In this document: piece by piece, positions 1-7,837 of the stretch
How the letters are laid out: each line of letters starts with the position of its first letter
Numbering within the stretch: position 1 is the stretch's first letter
Source of the DNA: an uncultured Fluviicola sp.
Lineage (GTDB): Bacteria; Bacteroidota; Bacteroidia; Flavobacteriales; Crocinitomicaceae
Assembly (NCBI RefSeq): GCF_946478805.1
Contig: NZ_CAMLDC010000011.1
Location: 62,001-126,000 of the forward strand
DNA length: 64,000 bases
Reading direction: 5' to 3'
Translations under genes and position numbers: made by a program
Notes under the pieces: generated by a model
Database searches by the model: none
What the model was told of the DNA's origin: nothing
Seen by the model: only the letters and a program-made list of their open reading frames with translations

Positions 1-2228
1 GTTCTCCAGATACTCCAGCTGAATCGCTCCACTCCGTCAATAATCAGTTTGTGTTGTTTGTCTTGCCATTCGCAACATGCACCGTCACCAACCTGACCAT
101 GTCCGGTTAATCGTGTTCTGATCTTAAAATTCTGCGAAGTATCGGAAAGAATCACTTGCTTGGCTTGCAAAACGACATCGTTAGCCATATCAGCATAATT
201 GTACGATGTCCAGTTTTTCCAGATAGGTTGGACATCATGTACATCTCTCGCCGGAACACCCTCCACAAATGCAAATTTCAAATCAATCAATTCCTGTGTA
301 TTATGTGCAGCCAGGTCAACCGTTCCGTGTAAATATTTTTGGTAATCCGTTACATCGTAAATCCAGGTGAATCCTTGAGGCCCCAAATCAAACCCGATTC
401 CATAAGGTGTAATGTATCGACCGATTTCGATGTCGTTCACTTCTTCAAAAGGTGCCTGATAATAAGTAATTGTTGCGTTTGTTTCCGTGACATCGATGGT
501 ACTCGGAGCAGAACCGATATTCGTCCCGGTTGAAGTCAATGTATCAACCGTTCCCGATGCATAGGTTTTCTCATTGGAAGAAACAATGAAACTATTGTCA
601 CTTGCAACATAATTGAATTTAACTGAAACCTCAGGGAAAACAGCAGTTAAAGCCGAATCAATTGTAGAAGTGTTGTAAGTTCCCTGGTCCAATGAAAAAA
701 CCGGGACTTCAGTGATAACTTCCGTACCAGAGATATAAGCAGTATTCAAAGTCATCACGGTGTTTGTACTGGACGCCATCGCTAATCGATTATGCGAACT
801 GCGATCTATGATTCCGCTTTCACCATCAAAGTCATAATAAAGCTCCAAATTTGAATAATTCGGATGAGCGTTGGTGATTTTTTTATTCATCCAAGCTGCA
901 ATATCCGATGCCGTCAAAGCAGTCGACCAAACAGAAAATTCATCCAATTGTCCTTTATAAAAGTTAGCCTGATCTATATTTGCTCCCAAAATAAAGCGCG
1001 AAATTTTTCCTACAGGCATTGTTTTTCCAGTTCCTGAATGCCATTGAACCCCATCTTTATAGATAAACATCTGACCGGTTGAGGATTTCTTAACGAAAGC
1101 CCAATGGTGCCAAACATTATCAATGTCTGTTGCCGTAGCCAATTTCGAAATGCGGTCATAAGAGGATCCATTTCCGGCATCGAAATAAATATTGTTATCC
1201 GACCAAGGGAAATGAATATTGAAAATGCGGTTATTTAGAGAATCGACAGCTTCCAAAACTGAAGTATTTGTTCCTGCAACTCCGTTACCTTTTGCCCAAA
1301 ATGCAACAGTTACGTCTGCTCCCAGGGTTATATCACTCAAGTTTACATCTGCAAAATTGCTCCCTGTTGCATTGAATACTCCACCTCTATTGTTATAAAA
1401 TAAAGAGGTATTTGTACCCAATGTCTGCATTGCGATTCCAGCTGATGTTGTTGCAACATGTGCATCTTCATATGAAATTTCAATGATCAGGTTATCAGTT
1501 CCATTGTAATTGAACGGTTGTGAAAAATGAAATACATTCGCTCCATTCACGATATTCATTGCATCGTCCGAATAAACAGCAGTCAAACCTGTCGTCTCCC
1601 AAGTTGTCAGGGTGCTTCCCGAAGTCTGTTTCAATTTAATCGTCACATTCTCCAATTCAGAAATTCCTTGATTGAACATCAGTTGTAAGGCTTGTAAATT
1701 CCCGGCTACAATTCCATTTGCAGCTAAATCAGATGCGGAAACAATCCATTGCATTTTAGCTCCGTTGGCTCCTGAATTGACAAAATTAACGGTGGAAGCT
1801 GCAGTTCCCGAAATAGCATGCATATCCGGAGTTTGAACCGTTCTTCTTGTCACTTGTCTGTATTGCTGATCAAAATAAGCCTGATTTGCATAAGCATATG
1901 AAGCAGGAGCGGTCGTATTCACTTTAAATTTCTTTCCGTCAACCTGAACCGAATCCATAATTCCGGTATGTTCAAAAATCCGGGTGTACGCCAGATAATC
2001 CCATTCACCGCAATTGTAACTATCCCAGGTTGTAAGCGGACTACATTTCAATTTATAATACATCAATACGCGCTCAAAGCGTTTGGTATCCAGGCTTGCC
2101 GGAAATTGGAATTCAGCTCTTCGTGCGCTGATGGTGTCAAACGTATAAGTCTGAACCCAGGTTGTATCTTGCGCATAAGAAGCTATTGCAAAAAATGCCA
2201 GGAAACCGGAGAGAAATCGTTTTTTCAT
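1..2228 (-). CDS. PNGase F-like secreted protein with LamG domain (C-terminus cut by window edge)
   Basis: The frame is open from an ATG at 2228 to the left edge (742 codons), so only the C-terminus is missing. It begins with a signal peptide (KKRFLSGFLAFFAIASYAQ). Residues about 20-200 carry the aromatic, Cys-containing pattern (YYKLKC, NCGEWDYLAY) of the N-terminal PNGase F domain. Residues about 295-450 look like a laminin-G/concanavalin-A-like domain (VTVAFWAKG, WHHWAFVK, LDEFSVW). Near residues 705-720 is a GHG...GACCEW motif typical of the C-terminal PNGase F region. PNGase F enzymes release N-glycans from asparagine; the activity here is inferred only. The protein is probably exported and may end in a T9SS sorting domain outside the window. 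No other gene is obviously in its operon. Confidence 0.75.
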   Translation of the reverse strand, partial: MKKRFLSGFLAFFAIASYAQDTTWVQTYTFDTISARRAEFQFPASLDTKRFERVLMYYKLKCSPLTTWDSYNCGEWDYLAYTRIFEHTGIMDSVQVDGKKFKVNTTAPASYAYANQAYFDQQYRQVTRRTVQTPDMHAISGTAASTVNFVNSGANGAKMQWIVSASDLAANGIVAGNLQALQLMFNQGISELENVTIKLKQTSGSTLTTWETTGLTAVYSDDAMNIVNGANVFHFSQPFNYNGTDNLIIEISYEDAHVATTSAGIAMQTLGTNTSLFYNNRGGVFNATGSNFADVNLSDITLGADVTVAFWAKGNGVAGTNTSVLEAVDSLNNRIFNIHFPWSDNNIYFDAGNGSSYDRISKLATATDIDNVWHHWAFVKKSSTGQMFIYKDGVQWHSGTGKTMPVGKISRFILGANIDQANFYKGQLDEFSVWSTALTASDIAAWMNKKITNAHPNYSNLELYYDFDGESGIIDRSSHNRLAMASSTNTVMTLNTAYISGTEVITEVPVFSLDQGTYNTSTIDSALTAVFPEVSVKFNYVASDNSFIVSSNEKTYASGTVDTLTSTGTNIGSAPSTIDVTETNATITYYQAPFEEVNDIEIGRYITPYGIGFDLGPQGFTWIYDVTDYQKYLHGTVDLAAHNTQELIDLKFAFVEGVPARDVHDVQPIWKNWTSYNYADMANDVVLQAKQVILSDTSQNFKIRTRLTGHGQVGDGACCEWQDKQHKLIIDGVERFSWSIWR

Positions 2229-2355
2229 ATTTTATAATCAGTATAGGATGGTAAATATAACCCAAAGAAGTGTCCAAGTCTATATCGATTTTGTGACATT
2301 TTTGGGACAATTGTTCATTTCACGGTCAAAGTATCCCGAAGTATTGTAAAGCTGA

Positions 2356-4053
2356 TCAGTAAACCTTGTAAATCGGAAGCCGGTTAAAAGTCTTTTTTTC
2401 AAAGCGTTGACTGTTCTGATAGACAAAGAAAAGCTGAGCCTCGGCACTTTTAGCAAATTCGGGATCTTCCGACTTCTTCATTTCAAGCATCTCCCGAAGG
2501 CTTGGATTCTCTTTCAGAAGCTGTGCTGCCTCATCTTCGAAAACATAAGCTGAGAAATATTCCTTTTCCTGGATATAACTGTCGAGAAAATTCCATGCGA
2601 AGTAGGAATCCTCGAAACGGGGTTCCAAAACGCTTATAATGAAATTCTGCCTGTCCTGACCACATGGAATCCAAACGCTTCCTTTGGGAATACGCACAAA
2701 TTCTTCCTGCTCCGTACTTTTCACTTTCCGATGCAGGTAATGTCCTTCATACGGTTTACTTCCCGACTCAAAATCGAGAATCCGAATGGTATGAACCTGT
2801 TTGAAAGAGCTGTCCATTTCGAGGAGTTCCACTCCATTTGCTTTCAATCTTTCAATAACTGCTGTTGCTTCTTTTGAAACGATATACCCTTTCGGAACTC
2901 GAACTGAGTCCTGGCTGCGATAAGTTTGAAAATAAGGAATGGTTTTGGAGAAAGGTTTCGAGCGATCATAGAACAACCGGTCTTTTCCCGAAACTTCGCT
3001 TGGCTTATATCCGAATTCATACCCTTTGAATCGAATGGAATCTTTCTTATCGGTCAACTGATAATTGAATTTCATCGTCTTTGACAAATCGGGTTCGTTT
3101 TTGAGAACTGCCAAACTTCTCGCTTTTTCAATTTCCACTGAATTTTCCCTGCTCCAATGAAACAGGAATGCCAGATAGTCTTTCGTTGCCTTCACACGTT
3201 GCGGGAAGGGTTTCAGCATGTGCGTTTCAACCGTGATACTTAAAGCATTGAACAACGCACCATAACCTTGTGCATATCTCGGAAGATCATTGAAGGCCTG
3301 AATTCCCGATTCCGGAGTTTCACCCATTGTTTCTACATAGGGCGACCAATCCCATCCTTTTTTCTTCAAAGTTTGAGTTAAAGCCGGAATGTATTTTTGA
3401 GTAAAGAGATTGAGAACTCCCGCATCCATCCGTTCTTTCATCGAATGAATAAACGTAAGCGTATATTGATAATCTGCCCCATTTGAAACATGCGTATCCA
3501 CAAATACATCCGGATCAAGCGAGTGATAGATTTTCGCGAAGGTTTTCATGTTCCTGGAATCCATTTTGATAAAGTCCCGGTTCAGATCCAGGTTCTGGGC
3601 GTTTCCCCTGAAACCGTACTCTTCCGGTCCATCCTGGTTTGCCCTGCTGGAGGAAGATCTGTTCATCATTCCACCGATATTGTACGCCGGGATAATTGCA
3701 ATTACCGGAAGATTGGCTGTTTTCTTTCCCTTTTTGATCCATTCTTCTACCCACAACAGGCAAGCGTTCACACCATCCGGTTCTCCAGCGTGAATGGCAT
3801 TATTGATCAGAACTGTTGTGTTCGCCTTTGCTTTCTGAAAGGTTTGCAAAGAATCTCCCGCACCATTGATAATTACCAGATAGATTGGGAATTCCGTATC
3901 CGATTCGCCCATTTGGTACAATTCGATTTCGGAATGTTGTGCATCCCATTTCTTGTAAATCTCAATTAATTCGGGATAAGCAGGAGTTTTGTTCCCATCC
4001 CATTGGGCCTGGGAAAGCAACGGAAATAAGAGTGTGAAAAATGCAAGCTTCAT
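2356..4053 (-). CDS. M14-family zinc carboxypeptidase-like protein, secreted
   Basis: 565 residues with a signal peptide ending near SQAQ (residue 17). The zinc motif HxxE is seen as His88-Ala-Gly-Glu91 in NAIHAGEPDG. A second zinc His lies in DTHVSNGADYQY near residue 187, and the catalytic Glu is likely in SITVETHML near residue 275. M14 peptidases remove C-terminal residues from peptides in the periplasm or outside the cell; the substrate cannot be told from the sequence. The region after about residue 330 is not assigned by me. The gene stands alone: the upstream HxlR gene on the same strand is separated by an intergenic repeat-like sequence (4072-4100). ATG 4053 is supported by the signal peptide directly after it. 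Confidence 0.88.
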   Translation of the reverse strand: MKLAFFTLLFPLLSQAQWDGNKTPAYPELIEIYKKWDAQHSEIELYQMGESDTEFPIYLVIINGAGDSLQTFQKAKANTTVLINNAIHAGEPDGVNACLLWVEEWIKKGKKTANLPVIAIIPAYNIGGMMNRSSSSRANQDGPEEYGFRGNAQNLDLNRDFIKMDSRNMKTFAKIYHSLDPDVFVDTHVSNGADYQYTLTFIHSMKERMDAGVLNLFTQKYIPALTQTLKKKGWDWSPYVETMGETPESGIQAFNDLPRYAQGYGALFNALSITVETHMLKPFPQRVKATKDYLAFLFHWSRENSVEIEKARSLAVLKNEPDLSKTMKFNYQLTDKKDSIRFKGYEFGYKPSEVSGKDRLFYDRSKPFSKTIPYFQTYRSQDSVRVPKGYIVSKEATAVIERLKANGVELLEMDSSFKQVHTIRILDFESGSKPYEGHYLHRKVKSTEQEEFVRIPKGSVWIPCGQDRQNFIISVLEPRFEDSYFAWNFLDSYIQEKEYFSAYVFEDEAAQLLKENPSLREMLEMKKSEDPEFAKSAEAQLFFVYQNSQRFEKKTFNRLPIYKVY

Positions 4054-4071
4054 AGGTTAAAAGTAAGACTT

Positions 4072-4100
4072 TTTAACGCAGAGGCGCAAAGAGCGCAGAG
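4072..4100. repeat. Short direct-repeat-rich intergenic sequence (GCAGAGGCGCAAAGAGCGCAGAG type)
   Basis: The stretch between the M14 peptidase and the HxlR gene is built of near repeats of GCGCAGAG/GCGCAAAG. Sequences of this kind recur between genes in many Bacteroidota genomes. It codes for nothing I can recognise. Confidence 0.5.
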
Positions 4101-4106
4101 TTTAGA

Positions 4107-4493
4107 TTAACCAGCCAGTTTTTCCGAAGCGATCTCGCGTTTAGCTTCTTCCCGGTGATTGATTCCCCAGTGGATCATACTATCCATCACTTCCTGTAAT
4201 TGTCTTGCAGATTCGGTCAATTCGTATTCAACCAGAACAGGTATTGAATCGTGGACAGTCCGCTTTAGAATTCCATTCAACTCCAGCTCTTTCAGTTCTT
4301 TCGAAAGCATACGGGGAGTGATTTTTGGGATAGTCCGTTGGATTTCAGTAAAACGACGGCTTTTACCAAAAAGCAATGATCCGATAATCTGCAGTTTCCA
4401 TTTCCCTGAAATCACGTTCAAGGTATCTGTCATTGCCAATACGAACTGAATGGGGCAAGATTTTGCTTGTTCAAGTGTCATTTTCTGTGCCAT
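4107..4493 (-). CDS. HxlR-family winged-helix transcriptional regulator
   Basis: 128 residues, the usual size for HxlR/MarR-like winged-helix repressors. The HxlR signature is clear: a Cys-Pro near the N-terminus (Cys13), GKWKLQIIGSLLFG, RFTEIQRTIPKITPRMLSKELKELE and the wing region YELTESA. In the HxlR family the N-terminal Cys can sense electrophiles or oxidants; Cys13 is placed for this. It is divergent from the NAD(P)-binding reductase at 4615, like the E. coli ytfH/ytfG pair, so it probably represses that gene and itself. A TAACTTTG -7 box (4498-4505) lies only 4 bases before the ATG, so the mRNA is probably leaderless or nearly so. Confidence 0.92.
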   Translation of the reverse strand: MAQKMTLEQAKSCPIQFVLAMTDTLNVISGKWKLQIIGSLLFGKSRRFTEIQRTIPKITPRMLSKELKELELNGILKRTVHDSIPVLVEYELTESARQLQEVMDSMIHWGINHREEAKREIASEKLAG

Positions 4494-4497
4494 AATG

Positions 4498-4505
4498 CAA
4501 AGTTA
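4498..4505 (-). promoter_or_regulatory. -7 box TAACTTTG for the HxlR gene
   Basis: Exact match to the Bacteroidota -7 consensus TAnnTTTG, reading on the minus strand, 4 bases before the HxlR ATG. Transcription would start at or next to the start codon. Confidence 0.55.
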
Positions 4506-4519
4506 ATCGATACAAGTAT

Positions 4520-4555
4520 ACTAAAGTATATCGATATACAAAAGTATAGTACTTC
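4520..4555. promoter_or_regulatory. Candidate HxlR operator: clustered TATACT/AGTATA half-sites
   Basis: Between the divergent HxlR and reductase genes the half-sites TATACT and AGTATA recur. They form a palindrome (TATACT-aa-AGTATA) and another AGTATA copy follows within 25 bases. The position between two divergent promoters fits a shared repressor operator; protein binding is an inference. Confidence 0.45.
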
Positions 4556-4576
4556 TTTTTATATACCAACTATGAA

Positions 4577-4584
4577 TAGCTTTG
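4577..4584 (+). promoter_or_regulatory. -7 box TAGCTTTG for the NAD(P)-binding reductase gene
   Basis: Exact TAnnTTTG match 30 bases before the ATG at 4615, with no clear -33 TTG. It lies just downstream of the half-site cluster, consistent with control by the divergent HxlR protein. Confidence 0.55.
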
Positions 4585-4614
4585 TCTCATCAAACAAATT
4601 AAAAAGATAGACTT

Positions 4615-5472
4615 ATGATTTTAGTAACAGGCGCAACAGGTAATTTAGGAAAAGCAACGGTTGAATTTCTATTGAAAAAGATCCCGGCGAAAGAAATCGC
4701 TGTATTGGTTCGCGATGCAAGTAAAGCAACAAACTTAGAAGCATTGGGCGTGAATATCCGGGTTGGAGATTACAATGATAAAGATTCATTGGTAAAGGCA
4801 TTTCAAGGAATTGAAAAAGTACTTTTAATCTCTTCCAATGATTTCAACGATCGTTTGGGTCAACAAAAAAGAGCAGTTGATGCAGCGAAAGATGCTGGTG
4901 TGAAACACATCCTTTACACAGGAGTTTCCATGCAAAACATAGAAAATTCCGCATTGAAACCATTGATGGGCGAACATTATGACACTGAGAAACACATTTT
5001 GGATTCGGGATTGAACTACACTTTCCTACGCGACAATTTGTACGCAGATGTCATTCCAATGTTCGTCGGAGAACACGTTATTGAATCCGGAATCAACTTC
5101 CCTGCAGGAAACGGACGTGTTCCTTTTACATTGAGAAGCGAGATGGCGGAGGCTTTCGCTAACGTATTAAGCACTCCAGGACATGAAAACAAGACCTATG
5201 AGATTTCGAATGTAGAAAGTTACTCTTACCAGGACGTTGCCGATGCGCTTTCCACTCATTCAGGAAAAACCGTTGCTTACAATGATGTTTCAGTAGCTGA
5301 CTTTTCAAAAGCCTTGGCTGAAGCAGGAGTTCCGGAAGCAATGATCGGTTTTTCAATCGGTTTTGCAACAGCGACAAAAGAGGGTGATTTCGACGTTCCA
5401 AACAACCATCTGGAACAACTTTTAGGACGAAAACCAAGCTCCTTGAATCAATTCATTTCGGAAATATTCTAA
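4615..5472 (+). CDS. NmrA/QorB-like NAD(P)-binding reductase (atypical SDR)
   Basis: 285 residues. The N-terminal Rossmann motif GATGNLG (residues 6-12), the NADPH-type Arg in VLVRDASKA and the overall length fit the NmrA/QorB (YtfG) group, which in E. coli reduces quinones with NADPH. It is cytosolic, with no signal peptide. The divergent HxlR gene mirrors the E. coli ytfG-ytfH arrangement, suggesting induction by quinones or other electrophiles. A strong intrinsic terminator follows at 5502-5554, so it is a single-gene transcript. The substrate is not determined by sequence. Confidence 0.85.
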   Translation: MILVTGATGNLGKATVEFLLKKIPAKEIAVLVRDASKATNLEALGVNIRVGDYNDKDSLVKAFQGIEKVLLISSNDFNDRLGQQKRAVDAAKDAGVKHILYTGVSMQNIENSALKPLMGEHYDTEKHILDSGLNYTFLRDNLYADVIPMFVGEHVIESGINFPAGNGRVPFTLRSEMAEAFANVLSTPGHENKTYEISNVESYSYQDVADALSTHSGKTVAYNDVSVADFSKALAEAGVPEAMIGFSIGFATATKEGDFDVPNNHLEQLLGRKPSSLNQFISEIF

Positions 5473-5501
5473 TAATCAATTCCGATTGATTTCCCAAAAA
5501 G

Positions 5502-5554
5502 CGTTTCGTGCTCCTGCGTTAAAACTACACAGCAGGAGCATGGAACGTTTTTTT
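5502..5554 (+). terminator. Intrinsic terminator after the QorB-like gene
   Basis: Arms 5502-5517 and 5532-5547 pair over about 15 of 16 positions, including a 9-bp TGCTCCTGC/GCAGGAGCA core, followed by seven T (5548-5554). Confidence 0.85.
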
Positions 5555-5585
5555 ATTTTGTAATTTTAATGCTCAATAGCAACTT

Positions 5586-5867
5586 ATGATTCTGGACTTT
5601 TTGATCGGCGTTTTACTCGTAAATGCACTTCCCCATTTTGTACTTGGAATTACCAAAACACGCTTTTTGGGTATGTTCGGCTATAGTCCAACTGCAAATA
5701 TCTGGTATGCGATAGCCCAGTTTGCTCTTGCATTGGTTTTATTTCACATCCAACATGGAATCGAGACGATTTTAACGAATGGAATTTTCCTTGGAGCAAG
5801 CTGTACCTGTCTCCTATTCCTTATTTTTGGAAAAACGATTTTGAAGTTCTATAATAAGAGGAATTGA
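5586..5867 (+). CDS. Small integral membrane protein, unknown function
   Basis: 93 residues with three hydrophobic segments (about 4-22, 38-56 and 65-84). I do not recognise a family with confidence. There is no signal peptide cleavage site; the hydrophobic N-terminus is probably the first membrane segment. The only cysteines, Cys77 and Cys79, sit in the third segment. The stop codon lies inside the left arm of an inverted repeat (5862-5973), so the 3' end of the mRNA probably folds. No neighbour gives a clue to its job. Confidence 0.65.
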   Translation: MILDFLIGVLLVNALPHFVLGITKTRFLGMFGYSPTANIWYAIAQFALALVLFHIQHGIETILTNGIFLGASCTCLLFLIFGKTILKFYNKRN

Positions 5868-5973
5868 AAATGGAAAAATGGATAATTGAAAAGTGAATTA
5901 TACTTGACTCTCAGAATTTACCTATTTAAATTTGCAATTCTTCTTTTCACTTTTACATTCTCAATTTTCAATT
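5862..5973. repeat. MITE-like inverted repeat, AATTGAAAATG family (copy A)
   Basis: Left arm 5862-5897 and right arm 5934-5973 are imperfect reverse complements based on AATTGAAAATg...AATTGAAAAG. Similar arms occur at 19657-19724, 39443-39541 and 54697-54821. The element also carries a TAAATTTG -7 box (5927-5934) that may drive the alkB-like gene. Confidence 0.6.
5927..5934 (+). promoter_or_regulatory. -7 box TAAATTTG before the AlkB-like gene
   Basis: Exact TAnnTTTG match 44 bases before the ATG at 5979, located between the arms of the repeat. No clear -33 element. Confidence 0.4.
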
Positions 5974-5978
5974 AAAAA

Positions 5979-6587
5979 ATGGATTTATTCAGCTCATCGG
6001 ACGAAACAACAAACTTGCTTCCACAGGATGGAATTGTCAATTACTATGGTGTTGTTTTTTCAAAATCTCAAGCTGATTTCTTCCTGGATCATCTTTTGAA
6101 CAATATTGAATGGAAGAACGACGAAGCAATCATCTTTGGAAAGCGAATTGTTACGAAACGAAAAGTGGCTTGGTATGGAGATAAACCTTATGAATACACC
6201 TATTCCAATACAACTAAACACGCATTGCCATGGACAAAAGAACTTTTGGAACTCAAAACTGTAATCGAAGAAAAAACGGGTGAAACGTTCAATTCCTGCC
6301 TGCTCAACCTCTATCATGACGGCAGTGAAGGGATGGCTTGGCACAGCGATGCGGAGCGGGACTTGAAAAAGAATGGCGCTATTGGTTCTGTGAGTTTTGG
6401 AAGTGAACGCAAATTCGCTTTTAAACACAAACAAAGTTCGGAGACCGTTTCACTTTTGTTGGAACACGGAAGTTTACTTGTTATGAAAGGTACAACGCAA
6501 ACAAATTGGCTTCACCGGCTTCCTCCTACCCGACTCTCCAAAAAACCGCGGGTCAATCTGACATTCCGAACTATCACCCATTTTTGA
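5979..6587 (+). CDS. AlkB-like 2-oxoglutarate/Fe(II) dioxygenase (alkylated nucleic acid repair)
   Basis: 202 residues, the size of ALKBH2/3-type bacterial AlkB proteins. The iron-binding facial triad is visible: His and Asp in MAWHSDAERD (about residues 121-123) and a distal His in NWLHRLP (about 178). The 2-oxoglutarate-binding Arg pair is in KPRVNLTFR near the C-terminus. NLYHDGSEGMAWHSD is the characteristic nucleotide-recognition-lid/HxD block. Such enzymes oxidatively remove methyl groups from 1-methyladenine and 3-methylcytosine in DNA or RNA. It appears monocistronic; no adaptive-response regulator is nearby. Confidence 0.9.
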   Translation: MDLFSSSDETTNLLPQDGIVNYYGVVFSKSQADFFLDHLLNNIEWKNDEAIIFGKRIVTKRKVAWYGDKPYEYTYSNTTKHALPWTKELLELKTVIEEKTGETFNSCLLNLYHDGSEGMAWHSDAERDLKKNGAIGSVSFGSERKFAFKHKQSSETVSLLLEHGSLLVMKGTTQTNWLHRLPPTRLSKKPRVNLTFRTITHF

Positions 6588-6670
6588 AATCACATCTCAC
6601 AAGTACCCATTGCCTCTTTAACCGATACCTGATTGATGATAATGCGGATCAATTAATCACTAACCGATTT

Positions 6671-7267
6671 TTACTTAAGCAATCTGAAATTCCGTCTATT
6701 TTCACGGACATATCGGTACAGCATGTAAAGAAGTGCAACAGACGTCACCAAAATTCCCAACTGGTTATGATAGGCAGGACTTTCCGGCTTTACTTTGGAA
6801 TAAAAAGTTTCCATAATAAAGTAACTGACATTCATCAAATGAAGCGGAATAAAAATGTAAAGCAGCTTTGTTAATCTTTTGACAGACCAAAGAATGACCG
6901 GAACAATCACAATGAATATAAATGTGATAAAGCCATGAAGATTTTCAGAGATACCGAGGATTAAGTCATGACTTTTGAAATTTTGGAATACATAGAAAAA
7001 ATGAATGAGGTGGTTAATGGTAAAACCGGTCATCAAAACACGAAACGCATCTTTTTTCTGCTCGTCGCTGTATATTTTCTTAAGTCCGTGATAACCGACC
7101 ATGCATATGATAACCAGGTTGATCAATGAAGATACTCTTCCCGAATTGCGGGCACATTTGTCGAAAACAAAACCGGTTTCCGTTGTCCAGATCGCCCATC
7201 CGAAAATGATTCCTTCCAGACAGATGATTAATATGATCAGCAGCAATATCCTGTTTTTCGCCAGCAT
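6671..7267 (-). CDS. Polytopic membrane protein, unknown function (six predicted TM segments)
   Basis: 198 residues with hydrophobic segments at about 8-27, 45-62, 78-95, 107-126, 131-150 and 170-187, and a basic C-terminal tail (RENRRNFRLLK). A conserved-looking polar patch, NHLIHFFYVFQNF, lies in segment 3. I do not recognise a family. It is convergent with the alkB-like gene and divergent from the membrane protein at 7369. No regulatory sequence is clear. The product is inner-membrane by composition; function is open. Confidence 0.65.
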   Translation of the reverse strand: MLAKNRILLLIILIICLEGIIFGWAIWTTETGFVFDKCARNSGRVSSLINLVIICMVGYHGLKKIYSDEQKKDAFRVLMTGFTINHLIHFFYVFQNFKSHDLILGISENLHGFITFIFIVIVPVILWSVKRLTKLLYIFIPLHLMNVSYFIMETFYSKVKPESPAYHNQLGILVTSVALLYMLYRYVRENRRNFRLLK

Positions 7268-7368
7268 AATTCAGTTAGTATTGATTTGAACCATTAACGA
7301 CAGGAAACAAGCATTATTACATACTCCAAAAAATTGTTTTTTCTCTTCTCATTTTTAACTTTACCGAT

Positions 7369-7770
7369 ATGAACGATCTACTAGACGAAAATATGACATC
7401 TCAAAAAAGTACTCTTCGATTTTACTGGTGGGTTGCTTTCATTTGGGTTTTCTTTTTTGCAATCGGTTACCTTTTCCGAATCATGCATTGGCCGTTTGCC
7501 TCAATCTTACGTATTGTCGGAGCCGGAGGATTCATGGCTTATTCCTTGTCTTTCCTGATACTTACGAATCCCAGGACGATTTCAATCATCATTTCCAACG
7601 CTATCAGTCTTTTCTGGATCTTACTTCTTATCAGGGGAGTCTTTTTCAACAGGGGATATCCTTTCAACGAACAAGGAGTAGCCGCCCAGGTAATCGCATT
7701 TGCTATTTTGTTTCTGATCCATTGGGGAATTTTATACCTGATTAAAAAAAGACGGTCTCGAAACAAATGA
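7369..7770 (+). CDS. Small four-TM membrane protein with a GldL-like MHWP motif
   Basis: 133 residues with four hydrophobic segments (about 19-37, 44-64, 70-90 and 107-126) and a basic tail (KKRRSRNK). The phrase FRIMHWPFA resembles the membrane motif of GldL-type gliding/T9SS motor proteins, but the protein lacks the long cytoplasmic part of GldL, so it is not GldL. An internal ATG at 7393 is an alternative start, removing eight residues. No neighbours suggest a pathway. I can only say it is an inner-membrane protein of a type frequent in this phylum. Confidence 0.6.
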   Translation: MNDLLDENMTSQKSTLRFYWWVAFIWVFFFAIGYLFRIMHWPFASILRIVGAGGFMAYSLSFLILTNPRTISIIISNAISLFWILLLIRGVFFNRGYPFNEQGVAAQVIAFAILFLIHWGILYLIKKRRSRNK

Positions 7771-7806
7771 GCCTGACCTTGTTTTAAACTATATCAAGAC
7801 ATTGTT

Positions 7807-7814
7807 TATATTTG
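7807..7814 (+). promoter_or_regulatory. -7 box TATATTTG before the EEP nuclease
   Basis: Exact TAnnTTTG match 23 bases before the ATG at 7838. It places the transcript start near 7821 and so rules out an in-frame TTG at 7802 as start. Confidence 0.5.
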
Positions 7815-7837
7815 GTTTCGATATCAATTCACATTCA

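Noticed and set aside
3490..3969. Long ORFs on the opposite strand of the M14 peptidase and of other large genes (for example 43085-43738 and 55149-55610)
   Set aside because: They are mirror frames of well-supported genes and have no recognisable protein features.
7369..7770. GldL gliding motility protein
   Set aside because: Only the MHWP-type membrane motif is shared; the long cytoplasmic domain of GldL is missing and no gldKMN genes are near.
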